Part shown: piece after piece, positions 9,175-17,233 of the stretch
Numbering within the stretch: the first letter of the stretch is position 1
Layout: each line of letters opens with the position of its first letter
Assembly: GCA_965248335.1 (NCBI GenBank)
Contig: CBDFIY010000003.1
Coordinates: 1,860,001 to 1,924,000, forward strand
DNA: 64,000 nt
Origin: CAKMZU01 sp965248335
Lineage (GTDB): Bacteria; Pseudomonadota; Gammaproteobacteria; Pseudomonadales; DT-91
Reading direction: 5' to 3'
Translations under genes and position numbers: made by a program
Notes under the pieces: model-generated
Databases searched by the model: none
Told to the model about the DNA's origin: nothing
The model's input: only the letters and a program-made list of their open reading frames with translations

Positions 9175-10002
9175 TTAATTTACTGTGAATAAAAAAAGAC
9201 TTCCCGTTGAATCTTGGATGTTTTTTTCTGTGCTTTTATTTTTGATGGTATTGTACGTGTCAATGATTTCTCTGTTGGCTTGGATTTCAAGGGCAAACTT
9301 GCTTTGAATGAGATTCTCAAGAGCGAGAAGGTTGTTGAAATCAACACTACCTTTCAGTGTCATGGTTTCATCGATATTATCTATGTAATCTTTGAGGCGG
9401 CTTTTTTCATCGAGTTGATCGATAAGTTTCATTTTAATTTTTGCTAACTTTGTGATAACACCGATTTCAAATTCTAAATTGTTGAGCTTTGGGTCTGAGA
9501 AATCTGAAAGTGCCATCTCTCCATTACCTGAGCCTAGCTCTTCATGAAAAAGTACATTTGAAAGATTGTAGTTAAGATGTGAGCTTGCGTTGGTGAATTG
9601 GTTTTTTAAATCTTTAATTGCAGAGGAAATATTCATTTCGGTGACTTCGACAGTGGTTCCTTCTTCATCATATTGCCACGTTGTTCCAGACAATTTATCT
9701 TTGCCATAGAGGGTATTAATCATCTTCCTTACTTCATCTTTGATCCTATTCTTTACAATGTCCGTATTAATCTGATCAAGTTTTTTATTTGTTTTTACAT
9801 CCTCTAAATAGATACGGCCGGTGTTATCAGAGGTTGTTTTTATAAAGGGGATCATCGAGCTGTTTACAGCAAGAATCCCGACATTAGTTAATGCGATAGC
9901 ACTTAAAGATACGCCGGTAACAGGTATCACTACAGCTTGAGTATATGAGCCAAGTATAAGAGTTAGTAATATTATTATTTTAATTATTTTTTCGTGCTTC
10001 AT
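9175..10002 (-). CDS. Secreted protein in the VirB5 position, paralogue A
   Basis: A 275-residue protein starting at ATG 10002, inside the 3' end of virB4 (23-base overlap). The frame is open further upstream, but only this start yields a signal peptide (KIIKIIILLTLILGSYTQA). The body is mainly helical and charged and aligns end to end with the next gene, ending in the same SGxLxxFT pattern. The pair looks like a tandem duplication that has diverged. By position it should be a VirB5-like periplasmic or pilus-tip subunit of the type IV apparatus. Sequence evidence for that fold is weak. Confidence 0.6.
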   Translation of the reverse strand: MKHEKIIKIIILLTLILGSYTQAVVIPVTGVSLSAIALTNVGILAVNSSMIPFIKTTSDNTGRIYLEDVKTNKKLDQINTDIVKNRIKDEVRKMINTLYGKDKLSGTTWQYDEEGTTVEVTEMNISSAIKDLKNQFTNASSHLNYNLSNVLFHEELGSGNGEMALSDFSDPKLNNLEFEIGVITKLAKIKMKLIDQLDEKSRLKDYIDNIDETMTLKGSVDFNNLLALENLIQSKFALEIQANREIIDTYNTIKNKSTEKNIQDSTGSLFLFTVN

Positions 10003-12436
10003 GGAATTTTTCGAGCCAAATATTCGGGTCGTCTCCGTATTGTTTGCAGACAGTTTCAAGTAAGTTAACGTTTTCAGTTGTACCAGAGATGATGGCAAGT
10101 TCGTCATCAAAACCTTTTAAATTGAGTTCTGCAATAACGCTGTTGTGGCCTTGTTTGATAAGGAAACATCGCGAACCTGGCGTGAGCTCTTGTCGAATAA
10201 GTTGGTACTCTCTTTCTGTTAAATGAAAACCATCAATATAATCGACTGCATCTGCTTTGGGATTAGGCATAAAAATAAATGTTGCGCATTGCTCGATCAA
10301 TGTGTGTGCAATGGGTGACTTCAATACATCTTTTGCCGATTGTGTGCCGTAGACCATGATGCCGTTTTGTTTACGGATAACCTTTTGCTTGTTTTGTGCG
10401 AGGTCTTCAAAATAATCATCCAATAACAATTTCCAGAATTCATCCAGAAACATCATAAAACGTCTGCCATCAAGTAATGCTTCTATGCGGTGAAATAAGT
10501 ACATGATAATGGGTGTTCTAATTTCTTCATTATCTAAGAAGTCGGTGACATCAAAACCAAACATAGTATTTTTATCAAAGTCCAGTTCATCGATTTCATT
10601 ATCAAGGACCCATGCGAGTGAATTATTTCCGCACCATTTGGATAATTTTGTATAAGCGCCTTCCGAATTAACAGGGTCAAGGAAGTCAAGGCACCGACCT
10701 AGTCGCCTTAGCTCTTGCGGTAACCCCATGACACCTCGAACTGCATTGTCAATTTCATTTTCTTCTGTAATGGAAACTTCACCACATAGCTTAATTAATA
10801 AGCTCTTTAGGAAAAGTAAATTGTCTTCATCCGGCGGCAGTTGGAAAGGGTTAAACCCTGTCGCTTCACCGGTAAGTATCGGCAAATAAACACCTGCATT
10901 CGCCTTAACAAAGATTTCGAGACCTCTGTCTTTATCAAAGATAACTTGTGTCGGTGCAAATTTTTTACTCTGTGCCATTAAGAAACCTTGGACAACCGTT
11001 TTACCTGAGCCTGAAGGTCCAATGATTAGCGTATTACCTAGCGCTTTTTGCTCTTCACTGTCTTCCTTTAATGAATCTGCCCCGAGCTCTCTTTCGATTT
11101 CTTCTTGTTTTTTTGCTTTCTTAGCATCAAGCGGCTCGTGAAAGTTAAAGTAATAGGGGGCTCCTGAGCTTGTTTTAAACATGGTCACAGCTGGCCCCCA
11201 TTGGTTTCCAGAAATATGACCAACAGGGTAATTATGGAAACTGCTTAAGCCTGAGAAATTTTTTGAGGAAATGGGTGATGGACGAGTGCGATATTTATTG
11301 TTGCCGGGTAGTTGTGCCCAGAAAGCTGACGCTAGCCCCCAATCCTCACGCGTGGCTACCAGTGCACAATCTGCAAGGTTAGCACGTGTCATGGCGACAA
11401 CACTTTTCAACTCCTTAGGCGAGTCCGCGAAAATAGTCAGCGAAAAGTGGTGTTCACCAAACACAATTCTTCCAGAAGCTAAATCATCGAGTGCTAAATT
11501 AATCATGGCAACTTGAGAGACAGCAAGATCATCAGTGATTGCTAATCGTCTTTGCTGGCGTTGTAATATTTCAAGGGCAATTGGTTTTGAAAGGAAGTTA
11601 AAACTTTGCGTCATAATAAAATCTACAGGTGCCGAAAGAATTGCGTTCAAAAGACCGGGTTCCGTGGATTCTGGATATTCAAATATATTTAATATGGCGC
11701 CGTACTTTTTTTCTGGGAGTGTTCTAATTTCGAAAGTATCTGCACCAAAAAATACACGGTTTCTGGCAAGGCAGTCAGAAATATCCATCATAGGGAGTGG
11801 TCTAGGCGAGTCTTCTGCGTTAATAAGGTAATCAAAAAATTCTAATACTTCAGAAAAAATCATATTATTGTGGACATAAGTACTTAAAAGTCTCGGGCTA
11901 TATTGATCAAGTGAGCTGATAGCAAGCTGAGATAACTCTTTTATTTTTTCGACATGTTCTTTTTGTCTAGCGATAGACTCTTTGTGGCTGAGCTTGCTTT
12001 TAAATAGGGAGGTTTTATTTCTAGATTCAGGCTTGTAGAGAATGGTTAAATAAAGCTCATTAACCATTAGCCGATCTTTATGGATATGTTTTTTATACTT
12101 ATCATTAAGCTCACTGACAAAGCGTGCGTCAAATTCACCTCTGGGGTAATAGTTCCTCTCTCTCCTTATCGTTGTGCTCCAAACACAAACATCATTAGAG
12201 CAAAGACTTCGTAGTAGGGAGTTGAGTTGATCTTTCCATAAAAGAATGTCGTTGATATTAGCGGATTCATGTGCAACACCTTCAATACTTAGCACATGAA
12301 TATACTCACCATTTTTTGTTTTGATGGTGTTTTCATCTAAATGATATTGGTAGGGTATAAATTTAGATGTCGAGTTTTCTCTTTGCCATGCGTCTATAGG
12401 TTTGTTACCTATATCGGTATTTTTCTTTTGTTGCAT
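9980..12436 (-). CDS. virB4: Type IV secretion ATPase VirB4/TrbE family
   Basis: A cytoplasmic AAA-type ATPase that powers pilus assembly and secretion. The N-terminal CagE/TrbE/VirB domain (FIPYQYHLDENTI at about residue 25) is followed by Walker A GPSGSGKT near residue 472 and Walker B MMFLDEFWKL near residue 665. ATG 12436 is preferred because AAGAGA lies seven bases upstream. An in-frame ATG at 12481 would give 833 residues and a longer overlap with virB3. With the chosen start it overlaps virB3 by 28 bases and the next gene by 23, so the operon looks translationally coupled. The length is normal for VirB4. Confidence 0.93.
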   Translation of the reverse strand: MQQKKNTDIGNKPIDAWQRENSTSKFIPYQYHLDENTIKTKNGEYIHVLSIEGVAHESANINDILLWKDQLNSLLRSLCSNDVCVWSTTIRRERNYYPRGEFDARFVSELNDKYKKHIHKDRLMVNELYLTILYKPESRNKTSLFKSKLSHKESIARQKEHVEKIKELSQLAISSLDQYSPRLLSTYVHNNMIFSEVLEFFDYLINAEDSPRPLPMMDISDCLARNRVFFGADTFEIRTLPEKKYGAILNIFEYPESTEPGLLNAILSAPVDFIMTQSFNFLSKPIALEILQRQQRRLAITDDLAVSQVAMINLALDDLASGRIVFGEHHFSLTIFADSPKELKSVVAMTRANLADCALVATREDWGLASAFWAQLPGNNKYRTRPSPISSKNFSGLSSFHNYPVGHISGNQWGPAVTMFKTSSGAPYYFNFHEPLDAKKAKKQEEIERELGADSLKEDSEEQKALGNTLIIGPSGSGKTVVQGFLMAQSKKFAPTQVIFDKDRGLEIFVKANAGVYLPILTGEATGFNPFQLPPDEDNLLFLKSLLIKLCGEVSITEENEIDNAVRGVMGLPQELRRLGRCLDFLDPVNSEGAYTKLSKWCGNNSLAWVLDNEIDELDFDKNTMFGFDVTDFLDNEEIRTPIIMYLFHRIEALLDGRRFMMFLDEFWKLLLDDYFEDLAQNKQKVIRKQNGIMVYGTQSAKDVLKSPIAHTLIEQCATFIFMPNPKADAVDYIDGFHLTEREYQLIRQELTPGSRCFLIKQGHNSVIAELNLKGFDDELAIISGTTENVNLLETVCKQYGDDPNIWLEKFHEARKNN

Positions 12437-12726
12437 GTTGTTTCTCTTGGGCTGGCGCTGGCCGCCTTCCAGTGTTGCCATCCCGTTGACTGTAGTTTTG
12501 TATCCATCCAGAGCAAAACAATCTTAATAAATCTGGCATCTTTTTTACAAATTAAAAACAGTGATAAATGTAAGGGTAGGTAAAATAATAATGTTTGAAA
12601 ATTACCTGTAGCTACAAATAAAACTAATGTAAGCAACCCGCAGGCAGTGAGCGCATCAATAGGGATGCCCCACTTTAATGCGGGGCGAGTTAAGCTAACA
12701 AACAATGGATCTTTAAAATCTTGCAT
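12409..12726 (-). CDS. virB3: Type IV secretion protein VirB3
   Basis: A small protein of 105 residues. It has the family start DPLFVSLTRPAL, followed by hydrophobic segments at about residues 23-40 and 44-60. VirB3 is an inner-membrane partner of VirB4. Its gene sits two bases after virB2 and overlaps virB4, the usual order. The last ~25 residues overlap the virB4 start and are basic and polar. Confidence 0.88.
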   Translation of the reverse strand: MQDFKDPLFVSLTRPALKWGIPIDALTACGLLTLVLFVATGNFQTLLFYLPLHLSLFLICKKDARFIKIVLLWMDTKLQSTGWQHWKAASASPRETTCNKRKIPI

Positions 12727-12728
12727 GA

Positions 12729-13097
12729 TTAAACAGAAACGACTGTTTTACCCATGATTAAGTTAATAAATTCTGCGGCGCCTAGAATAATGACAATACC
12801 AACGATAATTTTAACCGCTAGGGCGCCCGTCAACCTGCCTGACCATGCCGCAAATCCTAAACCTACAATGGCAATTAAAGAAACGCCTTTAGCGATGGGG
12901 CCGCGTAATGAGTCGACAATTGTATTGAGTAATGTCTCAATCCCTGCAACGCCAACAACGGCGCTTGAAGCCGCTAGAGCTTCAATGCTAGAAAGGCATA
13001 TCCCCATGAGGCAAAACAAACTTAAAAGTGAGAAAAATTTTTCATACTGGGCGTTCTTTTTGTAATCACTGCTGCGTGGTAAGATGCGGCTTTTCAT
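12729..13097 (-). CDS. virB2: Type IV secretion major pilin VirB2/TrbC family
   Basis: A 122-residue pilin precursor. It has a long signal sequence ending near residue 43 (ALA-A) and two hydrophobic helices (about residues 68-85 and 93-113) joined by a short basic loop (SGRLTG), which is the VirB2/TrbC signature. It is the first gene of the minus-strand operon. Its promoter must lie in the very AT-rich 160-base gap to ppnN. An AGGAGAT ribosome site sits just upstream of ATG 13097. Confidence 0.88.
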   Translation of the reverse strand: MKSRILPRSSDYKKNAQYEKFFSLLSLFCLMGICLSSIEALAASSAVVGVAGIETLLNTIVDSLRGPIAKGVSLIAIVGLGFAAWSGRLTGALAVKIIVGIVIILGAAEFINLIMGKTVVSV

Positions 13098-13272
13098 GTA
13101 ATCTCCTTGGCATGATTTATTAAATACTTATTAATTAATAGTATAGAATATAAATTAATTTTATCTTTTTATTGAAAATTTAATTAATGTTTATTTATTT
13201 TGAATGTTCATGTTTTGACTTTGACTGTTTAAGTGCTTACTGTGTATAGAATTAAGCTTGATGGAGGTGGCT

Positions 13273-14649
13273 ATGTCCTTACCTGTTGTTAATGCGTGTA
13301 TTTCTCAAGAAGAATATCTTGATGTCTTATCAAAGAAAGAGGTTACTCAGCTTTTAGATACCAGCCAAAGTGGCCTTTATAAATTATTTCGACGCTGCTG
13401 CCTTGCGGTGTTAAATTGCGGTACGCAAACAGATGATGTTGAATTATTAGAAGAGCAGTATAAAACCTTTGACATTGCTCTGGTGTCTACTGAGCGTGGA
13501 GTAAAACTTTCTTTGCATAATGCACCCGCATCGGCCTTTGTTGATGGTGAGATCATTCGAGGCATTAGTGAGCACCTTTTTTCTGTTGTTCGCGATATTA
13601 TTTATGTCAATAATGAAATTATCGGCAATAAAAGGTTTGATCTTTTAACCAGTGCTGATGTCACAGATGCTGTCTTTCATATTTTACGCAATGCAGGCCT
13701 TTTATTTGTTGATAAACATCCGCGTATGGTTGTTTGTTGGGGAGGGCACTCCATTTCTCATAATGAGTATATTTATACCAAAAAAGTGGGTTATGAATTG
13801 GGGCTTAGAGGAATGGATATTTGTACCGGATGTGGCCCAGGAGCCATGAAAGGCCCTATGAAAGGAGGGACGATTGGACATGCAGAGCAACGTAGGGCAG
13901 GCGGGCAGTATCTGGGTATTACTGAGCCTGGCATAATTGCCGCCGAATCCCCCAACCCAATTGTCAACCGGCTTGTCATTATGCCTGACATTGAGAAACG
14001 ATTAGAGGCTTTTTTGCGTGTGGGCCATGGTGTGATTGTATTTCCTGGTGGTGCTGGCACGATGGAGGAAATTCTTTATATTCTGGGTGTGTTATTACAT
14101 GAGGATAATGCAGAGATTCCTTTTCCTTTAGTGATGACTGGCCCTGAATGCTCAAAAGGTTATTTTGAATTGGTAGATAAATTTCTGACGGATACCTTAG
14201 GGCGTGATGTTTGCGGCCGCTATAAAATTATCATCGCCCAACCCGATGAGGTGGCAAGATATATGTCGCAAGGTATAAGTGAGGTGAAAGAGTATCGCAA
14301 AAAAACGGGTGATGCTTATTACTTTAATTGGCGGTTAACTGTTCCCGCATCTTTCCAGACCCCTTTTGTGCCCACACACGAGAGTGTCAAAAATGAGATA
14401 GTTTTGAGCCGAAATTTATCGACGCACGAACTGACGATGAATTTACGAAAAGTTTTTTCTGCTATTGTTGCGGGTAATGTAAAAGAAGAGGGCGTTCGCG
14501 TCATTAAAGAAAAAGGGCCTTTTAAAATTGCAGGTGATTCCTTTCTTTTGTCGTGTATTGACCAGTTGCTAAAAGTTTTTATTGGACAAGGAAGAATGAA
14601 GCTTCCTGGTGGAGAATATAAAGCTTGCTACGATATTGTGAAGAACTAA
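13273..14649 (+). CDS. ppnN: Nucleotide 5'-monophosphate nucleosidase PpnN (YgdH, LOG family)
   Basis: This enzyme cleaves purine and pyrimidine nucleoside 5'-monophosphates to base and ribose 5-phosphate and is known to be tuned by (p)ppGpp in E. coli. The lysine-decarboxylase-like LOG domain carries VVCWGGHSI, GPGAMKGPMKGG and the phosphate-binding PGGAGTMEE near residue 257. The N- and C-terminal extensions are those of the long PpnN type. The ATG at 13273 (458 residues) is preceded by GGAGG at good spacing, so the upstream TTG at 13258 is unlikely. It stands alone, divergent from the type IV operon. Confidence 0.95.
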   Translation: MSLPVVNACISQEEYLDVLSKKEVTQLLDTSQSGLYKLFRRCCLAVLNCGTQTDDVELLEEQYKTFDIALVSTERGVKLSLHNAPASAFVDGEIIRGISEHLFSVVRDIIYVNNEIIGNKRFDLLTSADVTDAVFHILRNAGLLFVDKHPRMVVCWGGHSISHNEYIYTKKVGYELGLRGMDICTGCGPGAMKGPMKGGTIGHAEQRRAGGQYLGITEPGIIAAESPNPIVNRLVIMPDIEKRLEAFLRVGHGVIVFPGGAGTMEEILYILGVLLHEDNAEIPFPLVMTGPECSKGYFELVDKFLTDTLGRDVCGRYKIIIAQPDEVARYMSQGISEVKEYRKKTGDAYYFNWRLTVPASFQTPFVPTHESVKNEIVLSRNLSTHELTMNLRKVFSAIVAGNVKEEGVRVIKEKGPFKIAGDSFLLSCIDQLLKVFIGQGRMKLPGGEYKACYDIVKN

Positions 14650-14663
14650 TAGCATTTTTGTAT

Positions 14664-15086
14664 TCAGATTATTTTGCACGTTTCTGGGCGTTTTAGTATT
14701 GACTCTATGGCTTTCTATAGGCAGTCCACAAGGATAAAGTAGTATTCTTTATCTTTTAGTCCATATACTTGGTGACGTATTACTTCCTGTGAAATTTGAT
14801 CTTCATCATAATCAGGGTACTTTACAATATCGATAAAAAACTAAAAAATAATTTTCAGTTTCTTGGTTTTGAAAGCGTCAAGGTCAGTGCCAATAAAATA
14901 TTTTTTTGTTTCCGGGTAAACTGTAAAGAATGCCGAGAATAATATTTCAGACAATGCTTCTTCCCTGATTCTTGTCATTGCAAGTTGATACGATTTCTCA
15001 AGTTGATTTATGTAGTTTTCAGTATCAACTAAGATTTCCATCGAGCTTGCCGATAATTTTATTTTTATAAGCGGTAATAATATCAC
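14664..15086 (-). pseudogene. Globin-like gene interrupted by two in-frame TAG codons
   Basis: A minus-strand frame from ATG 15086 encodes residues resembling the first helices of a bacterial globin (LFSAFFTVYPETKKYF, compare the family's LFxRLFExxPExRxxF). It stops at TAG 14841-14843. In the same frame the similarity resumes at once. IRHQVYGLKDKEYYFIL matches the segment around the proximal haem His of globins (RHxxYGVxxEHY). A second TAG follows at 14715-14717, then KAIESIL. The total would be about 140 residues, normal for a globin. Both stops would have to be read through, so this is called a decayed gene. Identification is by eye and moderate. Confidence 0.5.
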
Positions 15087-15176
15087 CTGATTATAGTAAT
15101 AAGCTCAATTGTACATAAGATGATTACTTCTAACGGAGAAAGTCATGTAATGGATCTTTATTTGTAAGTTGGCATA

Positions 15177-15304
15177 TATACCGATCATACTTGAAGATGC
15201 AAGGGCGTTGGCCGCGCTCGCTCACCCCAATCACTTACCGACTGTAAGCTCATGGGGATTCGCTCGCTTGCCGCCTTCTTGCATCTCCAATTCCGATGGG
15301 TATA
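15177..15304 (-). repeat. Dispersed ~128-bp MITE-like repeat, copy 2
   Basis: A full-length copy in the orientation opposite to copy 1: TATACCGATC...GATGGGTATA. It has the TTGAAGATGCAAGGGCG left end and the CTTGCATCTCCAA right end on the plus strand. It is nearly identical to copies 4 and 5. It lies between the globin remnant and the cold-shock gene. Confidence 0.9.
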
Positions 15305-16047
15305 GATAGGTGCATGAAAATATGGTTGGGTGTTGTAAAATGCAGCGGCTGATATGCAGGCATGTGGAGCAGAGTATTGCGGCTTGAGTGAGGTATTACA
15401 ACGTAATTCTTTGAGTGAGTATAAGTCACCTGTCAGTTATGAGAAACATTTTGATCGATCTGCCGAAGGTGGTCAGTTACCGAAGCGCATTAATCGCGGA
15501 AGAGTTGCTGGCATAAAATGTCCGATTTTGGCTGGTTAGAACATCACGAGTGCTTTCATTTTGTGATCAAGCGATGGGGGTAAGCTATTTTTAGCCCCAT
15601 TTTTCGGATGCAGCCCTAATTTTTCTTTGTGCTAAGGCTTATTTCGGAGGGTTTTGACGCAATAATTAGCCAATTTAAAATTCAATCAGCAAATAAATAA
15701 TGATAATAATCAACAAGTCATAAGATATGTGGAGTTTTATTACACTGACATCTAGGGTCATTCTTTGTAAAGCTCATAGGAAGCTTTTCATGTTTTGCGT
15801 TCAAGAAGCGCTTCGTGATCAAAGTTTATACAGTCAACTCAAATAGCCGTAGGGTTGGACAAAGCACGCGCAAAGCAATCATTAAATTGATCATTTATTC
15901 TTAAGCGGCCCTGATTCATTTCATATTGGGTAAGGCTGTTTGGTGATTCTATAGGTTTCGTGTGTTATTATGCTGTGGTTTTATACCCGATCAGGTGAAT
16001 TCGGGTATAAATTCTTATTGTTTCACCAATAATTATGAGTAAAGAAG
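15305..16047 (+). other. Intergenic DNA and long upstream region of the cold-shock gene
   Basis: These 743 bases hold no credible coding region; a 61-codon frame at 15354-15539 has no recognisable features and no ribosome site. The last few hundred bases are the upstream region and probably the long 5' leader of the cold-shock gene, as is usual for cspA-type genes. The leader includes the perfect inverted repeat at 15981-16010. Confidence 0.5.
15981..16010 (+). promoter_or_regulatory. Perfect 10-bp inverted repeat in the cold-shock gene leader
   Basis: TTATACCCGA and TCGGGTATAA flank a 10-base spacer, ending 37 bases before the cold-shock start codon. In RNA this would be a hairpin upstream of the ribosome site. 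As DNA it could be an operator. No T-run follows, so it is not a terminator. Confidence 0.55.
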
Positions 16048-16254
16048 ATGGCTAAAGGTACAGTTAAGTGGTTCAACGCAGATAAAGGTTTTGGTTTTAT
16101 TACTCCTGAAGATGGTAGTAAAGACCTATTTGTTCATCATTCAGAAATCCAAGCTGGCGGTGGATACGCAACATTGAATGATGGTCAGGCTGTTGAGTTT
16201 GAAGTTGGACAAGGCCAGAAAGGCCCGTGTGCAAATAAAGTTGTTCCTTTATAG
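16048..16254 (+). CDS. Cold-shock protein, CspA family
   Basis: A 68-residue single cold-shock domain. RNP1 is KGFGFITP and RNP2 is DLFVHHSEI, with the usual GTVKWFN start. It binds single-stranded RNA/DNA as an RNA chaperone. The ATG at 16048 follows AAAGAAG. The gene has a long AT-rich upstream region with a hairpin, typical of cold-induced csp genes. Assignment to the family is certain, but which paralogue (cspA, C or E) cannot be told from sequence alone. Confidence 0.97.
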   Translation: MAKGTVKWFNADKGFGFITPEDGSKDLFVHHSEIQAGGGYATLNDGQAVEFEVGQGQKGPCANKVVPL

Positions 16255-16281
16255 GGAATGCACATAGCAAATTGATGTAGT

Positions 16282-16308
16282 TTGCTCAGGTGCTATGCAC
16301 CTCAGCAA
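16282..16308 (+). other. Stem-loop downstream of the cold-shock gene
   Basis: TTGCTCAGGTGC pairs with GCACCTCAGCAA around a TAT loop: 12 base pairs with one mismatch. It begins 28 bases after the stop codon. There is no following T-run, so it may protect the 3' end of the mRNA rather than act as a classic terminator. Confidence 0.5.
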
Positions 16309-17233
16309 GAACGCCAAAACCCTACGTTTTTTGTGCATTTACTTCATAAAGTCTATCACAAAAAGTCGCGGGGCTTTGGGGTCCACTATAAAGTGTTAGC
16401 TGTATTGGTAGACGTTAGACCCTAAGAGTTATACCGGCAGAATTTCATTTTATTCATATCCATTCAAATATAGTTGGCACTCAAAGGCTCTGCCCGGCTG
16501 GTGTGTTTTATAACGTCTCAACGTTCAAGTTTAAGTTTAAGGTGCTTTATCGGTTCATGATGGATAATGTCAAAGCCTTTAGGTAAGTAATGCAGCTGCT
16601 CTTCATTGAGCGAAAGTGTTTTTTCAAGAATGCTTCTGATTCTAAGTCCCCACTATTTTTTTTACCTCGAAGAATTCCGCCCTCATGGGAATAATGACAA
16701 GCAATTTTTTCGATAAATACATGCATGACTGAAGAAAATGGTATTTTTTTACGTTAATTTCCATGCTTATTCTTCGTGCGTGTTACTCCCTTGAATGCGT
16801 AGCTCCATATTTAAAAAAGGTTGAAGTGGGTGCGCTAGACGTTTTAGGCCGTTTGAATTTGTCTTTTTCACTAAGGCGGCGAGCCGCAGGCGCATTCGTC
16901 TAGCAAGTGAAAAAGCTATGGCTAAAATCACCTAGACGAAGAAACTAGTGGGGAAAAATGACTTGGGGATACCTTGCCCAATATGTGAGTTCTTTATCCC
17001 CCCTCCGAAAATTGCGCTCCCTTACACTGAATAACGCTTTACGCTAAGTATTTAAGTGGAACCATATTTTCGCGGGGGAAGATTCCTAACGTGATCGTTG
17101 CCCTAGGGTTAAGAGTTGGGTTTATTCTCTCTTCTCCTTGGTAGCTAACAAGTCCATTTCATGCCTTTGGCATATTGGCGTAAGCCAGCCCACTTGACTG
17201 GCCGGCCACCTTGAGAGAGATGCTCAACAGAAC
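16309..17233. other. Apparently non-coding, possibly decayed DNA
   Basis: About 920 bases have no intact gene. Two stretches on the minus strand look like coding remnants. One lies at 16518-16726. The other, about 28 codons just after the prc stop (17147-17230), reads SVEHLSQGGRPVKWAGLRQY. Neither has a recognised family. No terminal repeats or transposase motifs were seen. Confidence 0.4.
16518..16726 (-). pseudogene. Possible short coding remnant with a frameshift
   Basis: From ATG 16726 the frame reads MHVFIEKIACHYSHEGG. At an A8 run near 16660 the protein-like reading appears to move to a second frame, which reads SLNEEQLHYLPKGFD and ends at TGA 16518-16520. The pattern suggests a small gene broken at a homopolymer, but no homologue is recognised. 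Low confidence. Confidence 0.2.

Noticed and set aside
12754..13065. 103-codon open frame on the plus strand
   Set aside because: It lies wholly antisense to virB2 and reads as a low-complexity shadow of the pilin helices.
15354..15539. 61-codon frame upstream of the cold-shock gene
   Set aside because: There is no ribosome site and no recognisable composition or motif, and it lies in what looks like leader or intergenic DNA.
16282..16308. Hairpin after the cold-shock gene as a rho-independent terminator
   Set aside because: The stem is strong but no T-run follows; it is listed only as a stem-loop.
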